From a virus: 26,997 nucleotides of DNA. Of this stretch, positions 1 to 7,074 are shown piece after piece. Both the position numbers and the translations under genes were made by a program. How positions within the stretch are numbered: position 1 is the first letter of the stretch; every line of letters starts with the position of its first letter. The notes beneath the pieces were generated by a model. It ran no database searches. It was not told the DNA's origin and worked only from the letters and a program-made list of their open reading frames with translations. Location of the stretch: the IMG/VR virus record IMGVR_UViG_3300028392_000250, positions 1-26,997 of that record; one strand, given 5' to 3'.

Positions 1-222
1 GAATCAGTAAAATAAACAGCAATTCATTGGTTTTATACAAAACTTATAACAGGTAAATTTACAGAAAAGGATACGATAGATTTTTTATATGAAACAGCAA
101 AGGAAATGCAAAAGGAGCAAATTAAAGATGCTTACACAACAGGGGTTGAAGAGGATGTTTATAGTAATCCTTTAAGAACTGGCGAAATGTACTACAACGA
201 AACATACGGAGGTAACAAATGA
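1..222 (+). pseudogene. 3' part of a small phage protein with an in-frame stop near its 5' end
   Basis: Frame 1 is open from base 16 to the TGA at 220-222. It encodes a sequence starting TAIHWFYTKL and ending GEMYYNETYGGNK. The pattern of a TAxxW start, a charged EMQKEQI-type helix and a final YYNETY is one I associate with a short protein of unknown function common in Bacteroidota phages. Coding character begins before any ATG; the first in-frame ATG is at 106. The codon at 13-15 is TAA, directly before the conserved-looking start and in the same frame as the four codons ahead of it (ESVK). Either the gene is broken by a nonsense change (CAA to TAA would be enough), it starts at a non-ATG codon, or a shorter product starts at 106. 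The window edge prevents a decision. Confidence 0.4.
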
Positions 223-256
223 CAATAAAAGATTAATTTATATGATTTTTATTAAC

Positions 257-264
257 TAATTTTG
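257..264 (+). promoter_or_regulatory. Bacteroidota-type -7 promoter element TAnnTTTG
   Basis: TAATTTTG is an exact match to TAnnTTTG, the -7 element of housekeeping sigma factors in Bacteroidota. It lies in the only gap between the upstream fragment and the sigma-factor gene and ends 5 bases before the ATG at 270. No clear TTTG -33 element is visible about 19 bases upstream. Transcription would begin at or near the ATG, giving a nearly leaderless mRNA for the following operon. Confidence 0.5.
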
Positions 265-269
265 CCACA

Positions 270-317
270 ATGGAAAGAGAAGATGAAATATTTGCATTAT
301 TAAACCCTGATGAATGA
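270..317 (+). CDS. 15-residue leader ORF coupled to the sigma-factor gene
   Basis: ATG at 270 opens a 15-codon frame, MEREDEIFALLNPDE, ending at a TGA that overlaps the next gene's start as ATGA (314-317). The protein is acidic, with no recognisable domain. Support comes from context: the ATG sits 5 bases after a TAnnTTTG promoter element, and the stop/start overlap is the same coupling used throughout this window. It could be a short leader that delivers ribosomes to the sigma-factor gene, which has no Shine-Dalgarno sequence of its own. It could equally be chance in a 48-base stretch. Confidence 0.35.
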   Translation: MEREDEIFALLNPDE

Positions 318-775
318 AACCCGATAGGCTGCATTTGGTTGATGTTATAGTAAGCGACAAGTCATTCAAAGAAATGTGCTATAAGATTAATATTCATTAT
401 GCTGAAGACATCTACCAAGAAACTATCTGCGAAATTCTAACTATATCAGATGAACGATTACCCGACCTTAACTATTTAAAGTTTTGGTTTTACCGAGTAG
501 CTTTCAATGTAATGTCAAGAAATGGCAAGTTAGGAAAGATAGTTCTAAGGGAGTTAATCGAGTTCGACATCTATACACCAAGTGAACTAAGCAAAGAAAT
601 AATGACTAAGGAAGCGGAGCAGTTTATGCTTTCCTTAAACGAATTTGAAAATCGGATTATATTATTATATAATCAGTTCGGGGATATGAAGAAAGTCCAA
701 AGGCTAACAGGCATTAGTTATTCAGCATTGAGGGCAGTCAAAGAAAAAATTAAACAAAAAGCGAAACAGATATGA
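314..775 (+). CDS. ECF-like RNA polymerase sigma factor
   Basis: The 153-residue protein has the two-domain layout of a small sigma-70 family (ECF-like) factor. Residues about 18-70 resemble region 2, with an acidic helix (YAEDIYQETICEIL) followed by an aromatic helix (LKFWFYRVAFNVMSR). Residues about 105-150 resemble region 4, with ENRIILLYNQFGDMKKVQRLTG leading into a recognition-helix-like SYSALRAVKEKIKQK. The linker is short and no C-terminal extension is present. It is the first complete gene after a promoter and overlaps the glycosyltransferase gene by ATGA. In phages such proteins usually redirect host RNA polymerase to late genes; here a shared motif upstream of three structural genes is a possible target. 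Region 2 is divergent, so a general DNA-binding regulator is the alternative. Confidence 0.6.
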   Translation: MKPDRLHLVDVIVSDKSFKEMCYKINIHYAEDIYQETICEILTISDERLPDLNYLKFWFYRVAFNVMSRNGKLGKIVLRELIEFDIYTPSELSKEIMTKEAEQFMLSLNEFENRIILLYNQFGDMKKVQRLTGISYSALRAVKEKIKQKAKQI

Positions 776-1845
776 TTAAACTACTAATAGTTATACCAAG
801 TTACCCAAAGATTAGCGGAGTTGATTATCATAGGTTATGGATGCCTCACAATGTGATGTCAGACCTTTTCAAAGATGAGATTGAGATAAGCCTAATAAAT
901 GAAGTAGACAGTGCAACAGATGAGTTCTTAAAGGACTTTGACTTAGTTGTTATGAATAGGTTTGCATCAAAGACAAACGAACCGCAGGCACTAATTGATA
1001 AACTAAAAAGAGTTGGTTTACCTTATGTGATTGATTTGGATGATGATTATATCCTTCCAAAAAATCATATCTTATACTATGCAGCAAAGGATGGCAACCA
1101 TACCGAACAAATTAGTTTAGCAGTAAAGAATGCAACCGCATGCACAACTACTCATGAATTATTGGCGAATACACTCACTAAGGAATTAGGGCAAAAAAAT
1201 ATTTACATAGTACCTAATGGAATTTATCCAGAGGGACATTTTGAATTAAGAGAACCACAATTCAATGGTAAATTAAACTTTGGTTGGAGTGGGTCAATCA
1301 CTCACTTAGAAGATGTAATTTTAATGCACGATAGTTTATATTCGTTATACACGGCAGAAGATTACAAAGATAAGTTTAAAGTTGTTTATGGTGGTTTTGC
1401 AAGTCAATCAGATACAAGTCAAGCTATATTAAGTGTATTGAGCGCAAGGGGTAAGGCAAATGAATCTCAATTTGGAATCTTCAAAGAAACTGGAGTAAAG
1501 GAATATGGAAACTTTTATGACTTGATAAACGTATCACTTATACCACTTCGGAACAATCGTTTTAATAACAACAAGTCAAACTTAAAACTATTGGAGTCAG
1601 GATTTAAGATGAAAGCAGTAATATGCAGCGATGTTTACCCTTATTCGCCCGACTTAAAACATGGGGTTAATTGCCTAAAAGTTAAACATAAAAACGATTG
1701 GTATAAGTACATGACTAAACTAATAGATAATCCGAACCTTGTTGAAGATTTGAGGGCGCAATTATATATTGATATGCAACGCTACCACATGACTAATGTA
1801 GCAACTGAAAGATTTGAAGCATACAAACAAATTTTAAATAAATAA
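772..1845 (+). CDS. GT-B fold glycosyltransferase
   Basis: This 357-residue protein looks like a GT4-type (GT-B fold) glycosyltransferase moving sugars from nucleotide-sugar donors. The N-terminal Rossmann half begins IKLLIVIPSYPKISGVDYHR and contains YVIDLDDDY near residues 85-93. The linker has IYIVPNGIYPE near 144-154. The C-terminal half opens with LNFGWSGSITHLED near 168-181, and LKLLESGFKMKAVICSD near 270 matches the donor-binding helix and its conserved Glu. No signal peptide or membrane segment is seen, so it should act in the host cytoplasm. It overlaps the sigma-factor gene by ATGA. Phage enzymes of this kind modify phage DNA, virion proteins or host surface sugars, and the acceptor cannot be read from the sequence. 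The methyltransferase two genes downstream may belong to the same modification set. Confidence 0.8.
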   Translation: MIKLLIVIPSYPKISGVDYHRLWMPHNVMSDLFKDEIEISLINEVDSATDEFLKDFDLVVMNRFASKTNEPQALIDKLKRVGLPYVIDLDDDYILPKNHILYYAAKDGNHTEQISLAVKNATACTTTHELLANTLTKELGQKNIYIVPNGIYPEGHFELREPQFNGKLNFGWSGSITHLEDVILMHDSLYSLYTAEDYKDKFKVVYGGFASQSDTSQAILSVLSARGKANESQFGIFKETGVKEYGNFYDLINVSLIPLRNNRFNNNKSNLKLLESGFKMKAVICSDVYPYSPDLKHGVNCLKVKHKNDWYKYMTKLIDNPNLVEDLRAQLYIDMQRYHMTNVATERFEAYKQILNK

Positions 1846-1846
1846 T

Positions 1847-2092
1847 ATGATAACACTTTTAGGATTACCTTTTTTATGGATTAGTTTTTTTACCGCAGGT
1901 AGTTTACCAAGTTGGTTAGACTTCAAACCTTTTAACTGCATTGTATGCCTTTCTTTTTGGAGTACATTATTTGGAGTACTATTTTTTATATTTGTACCGA
2001 TAACGCAACCTATTCTTATTGGATTAGGGTATGGTGGATTTGCAAGCTACTTAGCTATATTGATGAAAAGACTTTTAATTAAATTATACTGA
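1847..2092 (+). CDS. Small membrane protein with a CxxC..FW motif
   Basis: The 81-residue protein is mostly hydrophobic. A first segment covers residues 1-20, a second about 39-55 and a third about 56-73, followed by a basic tail (KRLLIKLY). Between the first two segments is NCIVCLSFWS, with Cys31 and Cys34 followed by Phe-Trp. This CxxCxxFW arrangement recalls the DUF1360-type small membrane proteins of phages, whose function is not known to me. It starts one base after the glycosyltransferase stop and its own stop shares a base with the next ATG, so the three genes are translated as a unit. A role at the inner membrane is likely; nothing further can be read. Confidence 0.6.
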   Translation: MITLLGLPFLWISFFTAGSLPSWLDFKPFNCIVCLSFWSTLFGVLFFIFVPITQPILIGLGYGGFASYLAILMKRLLIKLY

Positions 2093-2373
2093 TGAAAACC
2101 TTTGATGAAATTTACAGCGAGATAATTTTTAAGGATGAGACGATTCGTTTTTCATTGCGTGAACTTTTGCACGTATTTCAAACCGAGAATAGTTGGATAG
2201 GTCAAACAAACCAACTGCTTCAATTAAAAGAATTTCAACACGAATTAACGGGAATAAGACCAGGCGGTTGTAGTGGATGTAATATTGAAGTACTAATGAA
2301 CATGATAAGGTGGGTTAATAAATATGAATCAGATAAGGCAGCGCAAGAAATAAAAGCAAAGAAAAAAAAATGA
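2092..2373 (+). CDS. Hypothetical protein with a GCSGC motif
   Basis: The 93-residue soluble protein carries GGCSGCNIEVL at residues about 58-68. Two cysteines spaced CxxC sit ahead of an amphipathic helix (MNMIRWVNKYE), and the end is very lysine-rich (KAKKKK). The first half is helical and leucine-rich. I recognise the motif as recurring in Bacteroidota phage genomes but cannot name a function. A single CxxC is too few ligands for a monomeric zinc site, so metal binding would need dimerisation. Its TGA overlaps the next gene's ATG, coupling it to the methyltransferase gene. Confidence 0.6.
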   Translation: MKTFDEIYSEIIFKDETIRFSLRELLHVFQTENSWIGQTNQLLQLKEFQHELTGIRPGGCSGCNIEVLMNMIRWVNKYESDKAAQEIKAKKKK

Positions 2374-2900
2374 TAAGCGATAAAGAATTTTTAGAAGAAG
2401 AATTGAAAATGGGAATTGACCCATTCAATCAAGACTTCATTAACCTATGCAACGCAACCGCAAACGCAATAGAACAAGAAATAACATTTAAAAATGTATT
2501 GGATTATGGTGCAGGTGTAGGGGCTTATGCTGATGCTTTCCATAAGAAAGGTTATGAGGTGTCAGCCTTTGAATATTTTGAGGCACACCGCAACTATTTA
2601 GCGGATAAAATGCCACATATCAAAGTAGTACCCAAACCGATTACAACTGACTTAATGCTATTTATTGAGGTGTCGGAACACATGACCGATAAGCAGATTA
2701 CATCTCTATTTAAAAAGATTAAACCTAGTCATATTCTATTTAGTTCAACACCTAATATAACCGATAGGGATAAAGATTGGGGACATATCAACATAAAGAC
2801 ACATGATGAATGGAACGCCACCTTTGAGAAATTAGGCTATGAATTTATAAAAGACCTAACATTGCCAACAACTTGGAGTAAATTATACAAACTGAAATAA
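2370..2900 (+). CDS. Class I SAM-dependent methyltransferase
   Basis: The 176-residue protein has the core of a Rossmann-fold methyltransferase. Motif I is VLDYGAGVGAYA at residues 43-54, the glycine-rich SAM-binding loop. The acidic residue after strand 2 is Glu68 in SAFEYFEA, and LMLFIEVSEHM at 95-105 is the motif IV region with the EVxEH signature typical of Methyltransf_11/23-like enzymes. There is no DPPY motif, so an amino-methylating DNA methyltransferase is unlikely, and there is no target-recognition domain. A small molecule, sugar or protein substrate is more plausible. It is the last gene before the terminase genes and may work with the glycosyltransferase at 772-1845. Confidence 0.75.
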   Translation: MISDKEFLEEELKMGIDPFNQDFINLCNATANAIEQEITFKNVLDYGAGVGAYADAFHKKGYEVSAFEYFEAHRNYLADKMPHIKVVPKPITTDLMLFIEVSEHMTDKQITSLFKKIKPSHILFSSTPNITDRDKDWGHINIKTHDEWNATFEKLGYEFIKDLTLPTTWSKLYKLK

Positions 2901-2901
2901 A

Positions 2902-3303
2902 ATGGGAAAGAGTAAATACATTGAAACACCCGAAAAGATGTGGGAATACTTTGAAGCATATCGCCAAAAAGTAAAAAGTAACCCTATTTTAGTTCAAGAC
3001 TTTGTCGGAAAGGATGGTGATGAGGTAAACAGAAAGAAAGAAAGACCATTGACATTGGAAGGTTTTGAAGTATGGTGCTTTGAAAACAATATTATAAGCG
3101 ATTTAAGCGACTATTTTGAAAATAAGCAAGAAAGATACACAGACTATGTCCCTATCTGTCGCACGATACGCAAAATGATTAGAAACGACCAAATTGAAGG
3201 AGGTATGAGTGGAATCTACAACCCAAGCATAACACAGCGTTTAAATGGTTTGACAGATAAGAGTGAAGTAAGGCATATTGAGCAGCCACTTTTTCCCGAG
3301 TAA
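2902..3303 (+). CDS. terS: Terminase small subunit (gp3-like DNA-packaging protein)
   Basis: The 133-residue protein resembles the gp3-type small terminase family. It begins YIETPEKMWEYFEAYRQ, has RPLTLEGFEVWCFEN in the middle (residues about 50-64) and ends with MSGIYNPSITQRLNGLTDK. The TLxGF..W and YNP..I.R.NGL patterns are typical of this family in Bacteroidota phages. The small subunit binds the packaging start site and loads the large subunit on concatemeric DNA. The gene lies just ahead of the large subunit, separated by 71 bases with no hairpin or clear promoter. Translation starts one base after the methyltransferase stop. Confidence 0.8.
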   Translation: MGKSKYIETPEKMWEYFEAYRQKVKSNPILVQDFVGKDGDEVNRKKERPLTLEGFEVWCFENNIISDLSDYFENKQERYTDYVPICRTIRKMIRNDQIEGGMSGIYNPSITQRLNGLTDKSEVRHIEQPLFPE

Positions 3304-3374
3304 ACAGCAACTAAAATAAATTTAGTAAGCCAAAACAAAGGTTTTGATTTAAAATACCACCATTCACATAAATA

Positions 3375-4550
3375 ATGTTTAAACGTACAACCGCAATAAA
3401 TAGATTATTGAAGTTAACTGCCCGAAAGAAGATTATACAAGGCGGAACAAGTGCAGGCAAAACATTTGGAATCTTACCCATCCTAATTGACAGGGCAAGC
3501 AAAACACCACATCTTGAAATATCAGTAGTTTCTGAAACCATCCCACATCTTCGCAGGGGTGCAATGAAAGACTTTTTAAAAATAATGGAGTGGACTGGTC
3601 GTTATTCCGATTTGAATTGGAATCGCTCACTACTTACCTATCGTTTTGCAAATGGTTCATACATCGAGTTTTTTTCAGCCGAAATGGAAAGCAAGTTAAG
3701 AGGTGCAAGAAGAAACATCCTATACATTAACGAAGCGAATAATATAACCTTTGAATCTTATCATCAATTAGCAGTCCGAACAAGTGGCGAAATATGGTTA
3801 GACTTTAACCCTACCAATGAATTTTGGGCGCATACCGAATTGATGAATGATCAAGACACTGAACACATCATATTGACTTATAAAGATAATGAAGCACTAC
3901 CCGAAACAATTATACACGACATTGAAGCAGCCGAACTAAAAGCTAAAACCTCAACTTATTGGGCGAATTGGTGGCAAGTTTATGGACTTGGGCAAGTAGG
4001 AAGCCTGCAAGATGTTATCTTTGACCAGTGGAAACAGATTGACACCATCCCAGAGAAAGCCGACTTAGTAGGTCATGGAATGGATTTTGGATTTACGAAT
4101 GACCCAAGCACACTTGTAGCGATTTACAAGTACGAAGGCAAACTAATCATTGATGAATTACTATACCGAACTAATATGACAAATAACGACTTAGGTAACT
4201 TTCTTAAGTCCATCCAATTTGGGCGCAAGGAGTTAATCTGTGATAGTGCCGAACCTAAGTCAATCGAAGAGTTAAGGCTGCAAGGTTTCAATGTTAGACC
4301 TGCGGTTAAAGGTCCTGATAGTATCAAGATAGGAATTGACATATTAAAGAGATATGAGATACAAGTTACAAAGAACTCAACTAATCTAATCAAAGAGTTA
4401 AGGGGCTACACATGGGAGAAAGATAATGAGGGCAAACTAACAGGCAAACCAATAGATAGTCTAAACCATTGCGTTGACCCTATGAGATATGTAGCACTCT
4501 TAAAATTAAATAACCGACCAAGTGGCAAATATTCAACAATTTCAATTTAA
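3375..4550 (+). CDS. terL: Terminase large subunit (PBSX/Terminase_3 type)
   Basis: The 391-residue packaging motor protein has both expected domains. The ATPase domain carries Walker A GGTSAGKT at residues 23-30 and Walker B ILYINE at 115-120 with Glu120 as the catalytic carboxylate. The RNase H-like nuclease domain shows MDFGFTNDPS (Asp237), LICDSAEP (Asp290) and SLNHCVDPMRY (Asp368), which fit the acidic metal-binding triad. The length is usual for the Terminase_3/PBSX group. The protein cuts concatemeric DNA and drives it into proheads through the portal. Here the portal gene is unusually far away (15116-17119), and tail genes follow instead. Confidence 0.92.
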   Translation: MFKRTTAINRLLKLTARKKIIQGGTSAGKTFGILPILIDRASKTPHLEISVVSETIPHLRRGAMKDFLKIMEWTGRYSDLNWNRSLLTYRFANGSYIEFFSAEMESKLRGARRNILYINEANNITFESYHQLAVRTSGEIWLDFNPTNEFWAHTELMNDQDTEHIILTYKDNEALPETIIHDIEAAELKAKTSTYWANWWQVYGLGQVGSLQDVIFDQWKQIDTIPEKADLVGHGMDFGFTNDPSTLVAIYKYEGKLIIDELLYRTNMTNNDLGNFLKSIQFGRKELICDSAEPKSIEELRLQGFNVRPAVKGPDSIKIGIDILKRYEIQVTKNSTNLIKELRGYTWEKDNEGKLTGKPIDSLNHCVDPMRYVALLKLNNRPSGKYSTISI

Positions 4551-4564
4551 ACTTATATTTATAA
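4534..4564 (+). promoter_or_regulatory. Candidate phage late promoter, copy 1
   Basis: CAACAATTT at 4534-4542 is followed after 10 bases by TTATATTTATAA at 4553-4564, which ends 3 bases before the ATG at 4568. The same two blocks with the same 19-base offset occur before the genes at 14684 and 18242. The upstream block overlaps the end of the terminase coding region, so its conservation is not explained by lying in non-coding AT-rich DNA. The element fits a -35/-10 pair giving a leaderless or very short-leader transcript of the tail genes. Confidence 0.4.
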
Positions 4565-4567
4565 ATA

Positions 4568-5191
4568 ATGATAGGCAATTACAACCAACTAACGATTAAG
4601 CAATTTTTAAAAATCAAACTAATTAGCGAACTTGAACAAGACTCTTTGCATAGAAAGGTTTTGATATTAAGCGAAATTAGTGGTGTTTCAGTTGATGAAA
4701 TCGAAAGTATGCCAATAGGCGAAATGATTGATGCACTAAAAGGACTTGATAAGATTGAGAACCTGCAAGCGGATGAAAAGATTAAGTTAAAATTCAAAGT
4801 AGGTGGTAGAAAGTTTATCGTTAAGTGGAAAGAGCAAGAATTAACAAGTGAGCAATTCATCGATGTTAGTCACTTTTGCAAAGAGCCTGAAAAGATATTG
4901 ACTAATATACATAATATACTTGCTTCGGTATGTGTGGAACGTAATTGGTATGGTAAGGAGTTAGGATATAAAGGCGATAACCACAAAGAGATTGCAGATC
5001 TATTCTATAATGAGATGAAAATATCGACTGCATATCCTATCATGCTTTTTTTTTGCAAATACTACGAGGCATTGCAGCGAAATATCCTAACCTTTTTGGA
5101 ATCGGAAGCGATGAAAGCGATGGACAGCACGAAGGACCTGATGGAGAAATTCAAACTTTTAGAACAAAGTGGGGATGGATTGCAAGCATAA
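4568..5191 (+). CDS. Tail assembly chaperone, short form (gpG-like)
   Basis: The 207-residue soluble, acidic-helical protein begins YNQLTIKQFLKIKLI and has SVDEIESMPIGEMIDAL near residues 38-54. A central strand-rich part (LKFKVGGRKFIVKW) is followed by helices to the C terminus. The start and the LxxxxI..LS.ISG.s.deIe..p pattern fit the tail assembly chaperone type seen in Bacteroidota phages. Near residue 160 the codons run across nine consecutive T, and an overlapping frame one base back continues with conserved-looking coding sequence. This matches the G/GT scheme in which most ribosomes make the short form and a few make a longer fusion that binds the tape measure protein. The gene follows the terminase by 17 bases and has a candidate promoter directly before its ATG. 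Confidence 0.6.
   Translation: MIGNYNQLTIKQFLKIKLISELEQDSLHRKVLILSEISGVSVDEIESMPIGEMIDALKGLDKIENLQADEKIKLKFKVGGRKFIVKWKEQELTSEQFIDVSHFCKEPEKILTNIHNILASVCVERNWYGKELGYKGDNHKEIADLFYNEMKISTAYPIMLFFCKYYEALQRNILTFLESEAMKAMDSTKDLMEKFKLLEQSGDGLQA
5046..5054 (+). promoter_or_regulatory. Slippery run of nine T, candidate -1 ribosomal frameshift site
   Basis: Nine T lie in the chaperone gene. In the 0 frame they are read CTT TTT TTT TGC, so the heptamer T TTT TTT allows both tRNAs to re-pair after a one-base slip. Reading then continues TTG CAA ATA from 5053, in frame with the ORF ending at 5334. The predicted fusion is 162 residues from the first frame plus 93 from the second. Confidence 0.6.
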
Positions 5192-5334
5192 ATGATATAT
5201 GCAAAGATGACCGAACAAAATGGGATTATTTTTTTAGGATGAATGTAATTGAGTTTCTAAACACAATGACATTTTATAAAGATAAAAGCGAACACGAAAA
5301 AGAAATATGGACAAGGCAGCAGCAGCAGCATTAG
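5053..5334 (+). CDS. Frameshift extension of the tail assembly chaperone (gpGT-like part)
   Basis: This frame lies -1 relative to the gene starting at 4568 and is open from within the T run to the TAG at 5332-5334 (93 residues). It has no ATG near its 5' end; the first in-frame ATG is at about 5239. The conserved-looking part lies before that: FRTKWGWIASINDICKDD, then KWDYFFRMNVIEFLNTMTFYKDK. I recognise the KWGW.xxI.xL...d..K.d.v..m.v...L..L.y.kdK pattern as a protein type in Bacteroidota phage tail regions. The lack of a start, the conserved content and the slippery run in the overlap all favour expression only as a fusion. It overlaps the next gene by 28 bases. Confidence 0.65.
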   Translation: MQILRGIAAKYPNLFGIGSDESDGQHEGPDGEIQTFRTKWGWIASINDICKDDRTKWDYFFRMNVIEFLNTMTFYKDKSEHEKEIWTRQQQQH

Positions 5335-5933
5335 GAGCAAGGTTTGGAGAGTCAATTAAAGACTATACAAAAGCAAGTGAGAATATCATTGAGGCTATTG
5401 TTATCGACCATTGCAACGAAGGTATAAAGTTGATGTCTAAACAGATAAAATCAAAGGCAAGGACAGGGCAAGCTAGTACATTAGCAGCAAGTATGAGTAA
5501 TGTTCCTATTCAAGTAAGTGCAACTAAGTTTCAAGTCAATACAATTAGCACCGAGTATTATGCTGACTTTGTAGACAAGGGAGTGAAAGGAGTTAGAAAC
5601 AAAGGAAAAGCACCAAGCAGCCCTTATAGTTTTAAGAACTTAGGAACATCAAAGGCAATGATTGAATCGTTTAAGGATTACATTGCAAGAACAGGCAGCA
5701 AGTCAATGAATAAAAAAACATTGATACGCAAAAACAAGAAAAAACAATCAGACCTAATAACTAAGGAAGCTAAACAAATGGCAGTTGCAACTAAAATAGG
5801 AGGTATTAAACCAATGAATTTTATAAGCAAAGCAGACAATCCACAAAGAACAAAACAACTTGCTCGAAACTTAGCAGCGGCATTAGGCAAGGCAATGGCA
5901 AAGAATATAAAAATATCAATCAATGGCAATTAA
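5307..5933 (+). CDS. HK97 gp10-like tail/neck protein
   Basis: The 208-residue basic protein starts with an alanine-rich helix (MDKAAAAALGARFGESIKDY) and contains EYYADFVDKGVKGV at about 86-99. This recalls the YAxfvExGT signature of HK97 gp10-like tail completion or neck proteins, which join head and tail. The second half is very lysine-rich and contains KIGGIKPMNFIS. It overlaps the chaperone extension by 28 bases and the next tail gene by 11, firmly inside the tail operon. The family match is by pattern only, so a minor virion protein of unknown place is the fallback. Confidence 0.5.
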   Translation: MDKAAAAALGARFGESIKDYTKASENIIEAIVIDHCNEGIKLMSKQIKSKARTGQASTLAASMSNVPIQVSATKFQVNTISTEYYADFVDKGVKGVRNKGKAPSSPYSFKNLGTSKAMIESFKDYIARTGSKSMNKKTLIRKNKKKQSDLITKEAKQMAVATKIGGIKPMNFISKADNPQRTKQLARNLAAALGKAMAKNIKISINGN

Positions 5934-7074
5934 CATCATATCAAACCCTAACAGCGTAGTAAGTGCATTTAATCAAATGGCATTTAATGTTAGTTCAACT
6001 CAAGCAGGGCAAAGCAATTTTAATTTTATAGCCGATGTATATGTGAGTGGAATTACTAACGCAGTAAGTAGAATCGCAATACCAAAACATCCAAGTGTGA
6101 ATACTTGTTTGATTGATACAAGTCCGATATTGAAGAACTATGTTAAAAATGATTTCTTCAATGTAAATAGTTCTTATATATATTGTGAGCCTAACTTAAA
6201 TAGTAGGGTAAAATATTATGTTCAATATGGGGAGTTATACGATGTTAGTGGAGTGCCTACTATTTATGATAACCTTAGAAGATTCCCGACATCAGGAAGT
6301 AACACCGCAGTAAATTCGATATTTGGATTTGAGCAATTCAACACTAATGTTTGGAATAATTATGATGTAAGCGGATTTGGTTTCTTAACCAATATTCCCG
6401 AAAGAATAACAATCGAACAAGGTCAAGAATTGAGATTGAGTTTTTACGACCCAAGCAATTTGATAAGATTTTTATATGTTGATGGTGTGTATGAAGACTA
6501 TATTTTGCCAAATAAAGTAAGTGGAGAATTCTTATATAACGTAAATATAAAAAACGTACTTGGTACGGGTGCACCTTATCAAACCATAGGAACTCATACA
6601 ATAACACTTGCTAATAGTTTTGTCGCAGCGGTTAAAACCATAACGATTGAGATAGTTGCAAAGTGTTCTAAGTTTGATACAATACGTTTACATTGGTTAA
6701 ATAACTTAGGGGGATGGGATAGTTACAACTTCACAAAACAATCCATTAAAGCAATGGATATTGAACGCAAGCAGTTTAAGAAAATGATGTCAATCGGGTA
6801 TTCAAAGAGTGACAGATTAAAGACTAACTACAACACAACCATAATAGACAAGTTACAAATAAATTCGGATTGGATAAGCGATGACATGGCTGATTGGTTT
6901 CAAGGATTGCTTACAAGTCCGATAGTCTATTTAGAAAGAGGTCCGAATGACTTCGTTTCAATTAACATAACCAACTCATCATACCTCATTCAAGAATATT
7001 TGAATGGTCGCAAAATTCACAACTTGCAGTTAGATATTGAATACTCATACAACCGTTATAGTCAATCATTATAA
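5923..7074 (+). CDS. Phage tail protein, possibly distal tail
   Basis: The 383-residue protein is rich in strand-like segments, Asn and Ser, and has no signal peptide or catalytic motif. The C-terminal third has CSKFDTIRLHWLNNLGGWDSYNF (given as pattern only: C-x10-W..N..GG-x-D), then WFQGLLTSPIVYLERG and YNRYSQSL. The NNLGGWDSYNF and LLTSPxVyl patterns are familiar from a tail protein that precedes the large tail-tip protein in Bacteroidota phages. Its place directly before the 864-residue tail gene, joined by a TAATG overlap, suggests a distal-tail or baseplate subunit. The exact role cannot be proved from sequence. Confidence 0.55.
   Translation: MAINIISNPNSVVSAFNQMAFNVSSTQAGQSNFNFIADVYVSGITNAVSRIAIPKHPSVNTCLIDTSPILKNYVKNDFFNVNSSYIYCEPNLNSRVKYYVQYGELYDVSGVPTIYDNLRRFPTSGSNTAVNSIFGFEQFNTNVWNNYDVSGFGFLTNIPERITIEQGQELRLSFYDPSNLIRFLYVDGVYEDYILPNKVSGEFLYNVNIKNVLGTGAPYQTIGTHTITLANSFVAAVKTITIEIVAKCSKFDTIRLHWLNNLGGWDSYNFTKQSIKAMDIERKQFKKMMSIGYSKSDRLKTNYNTTIIDKLQINSDWISDDMADWFQGLLTSPIVYLERGPNDFVSINITNSSYLIQEYLNGRKIHNLQLDIEYSYNRYSQSL

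Noticed and set aside
3311-4860. Open frames of 65-93 codons on the minus strand opposite the terminase and chaperone genes
   Set aside because: They lie fully opposite well-supported genes, have compositions of reversed coding sequence and no start context. All real genes in the window run on the + strand.
5316-5330. Repeats of GCA (also near 11075)
   Set aside because: They code for short alanine runs in helices of the gp10-like and tape measure proteins and need no other explanation.
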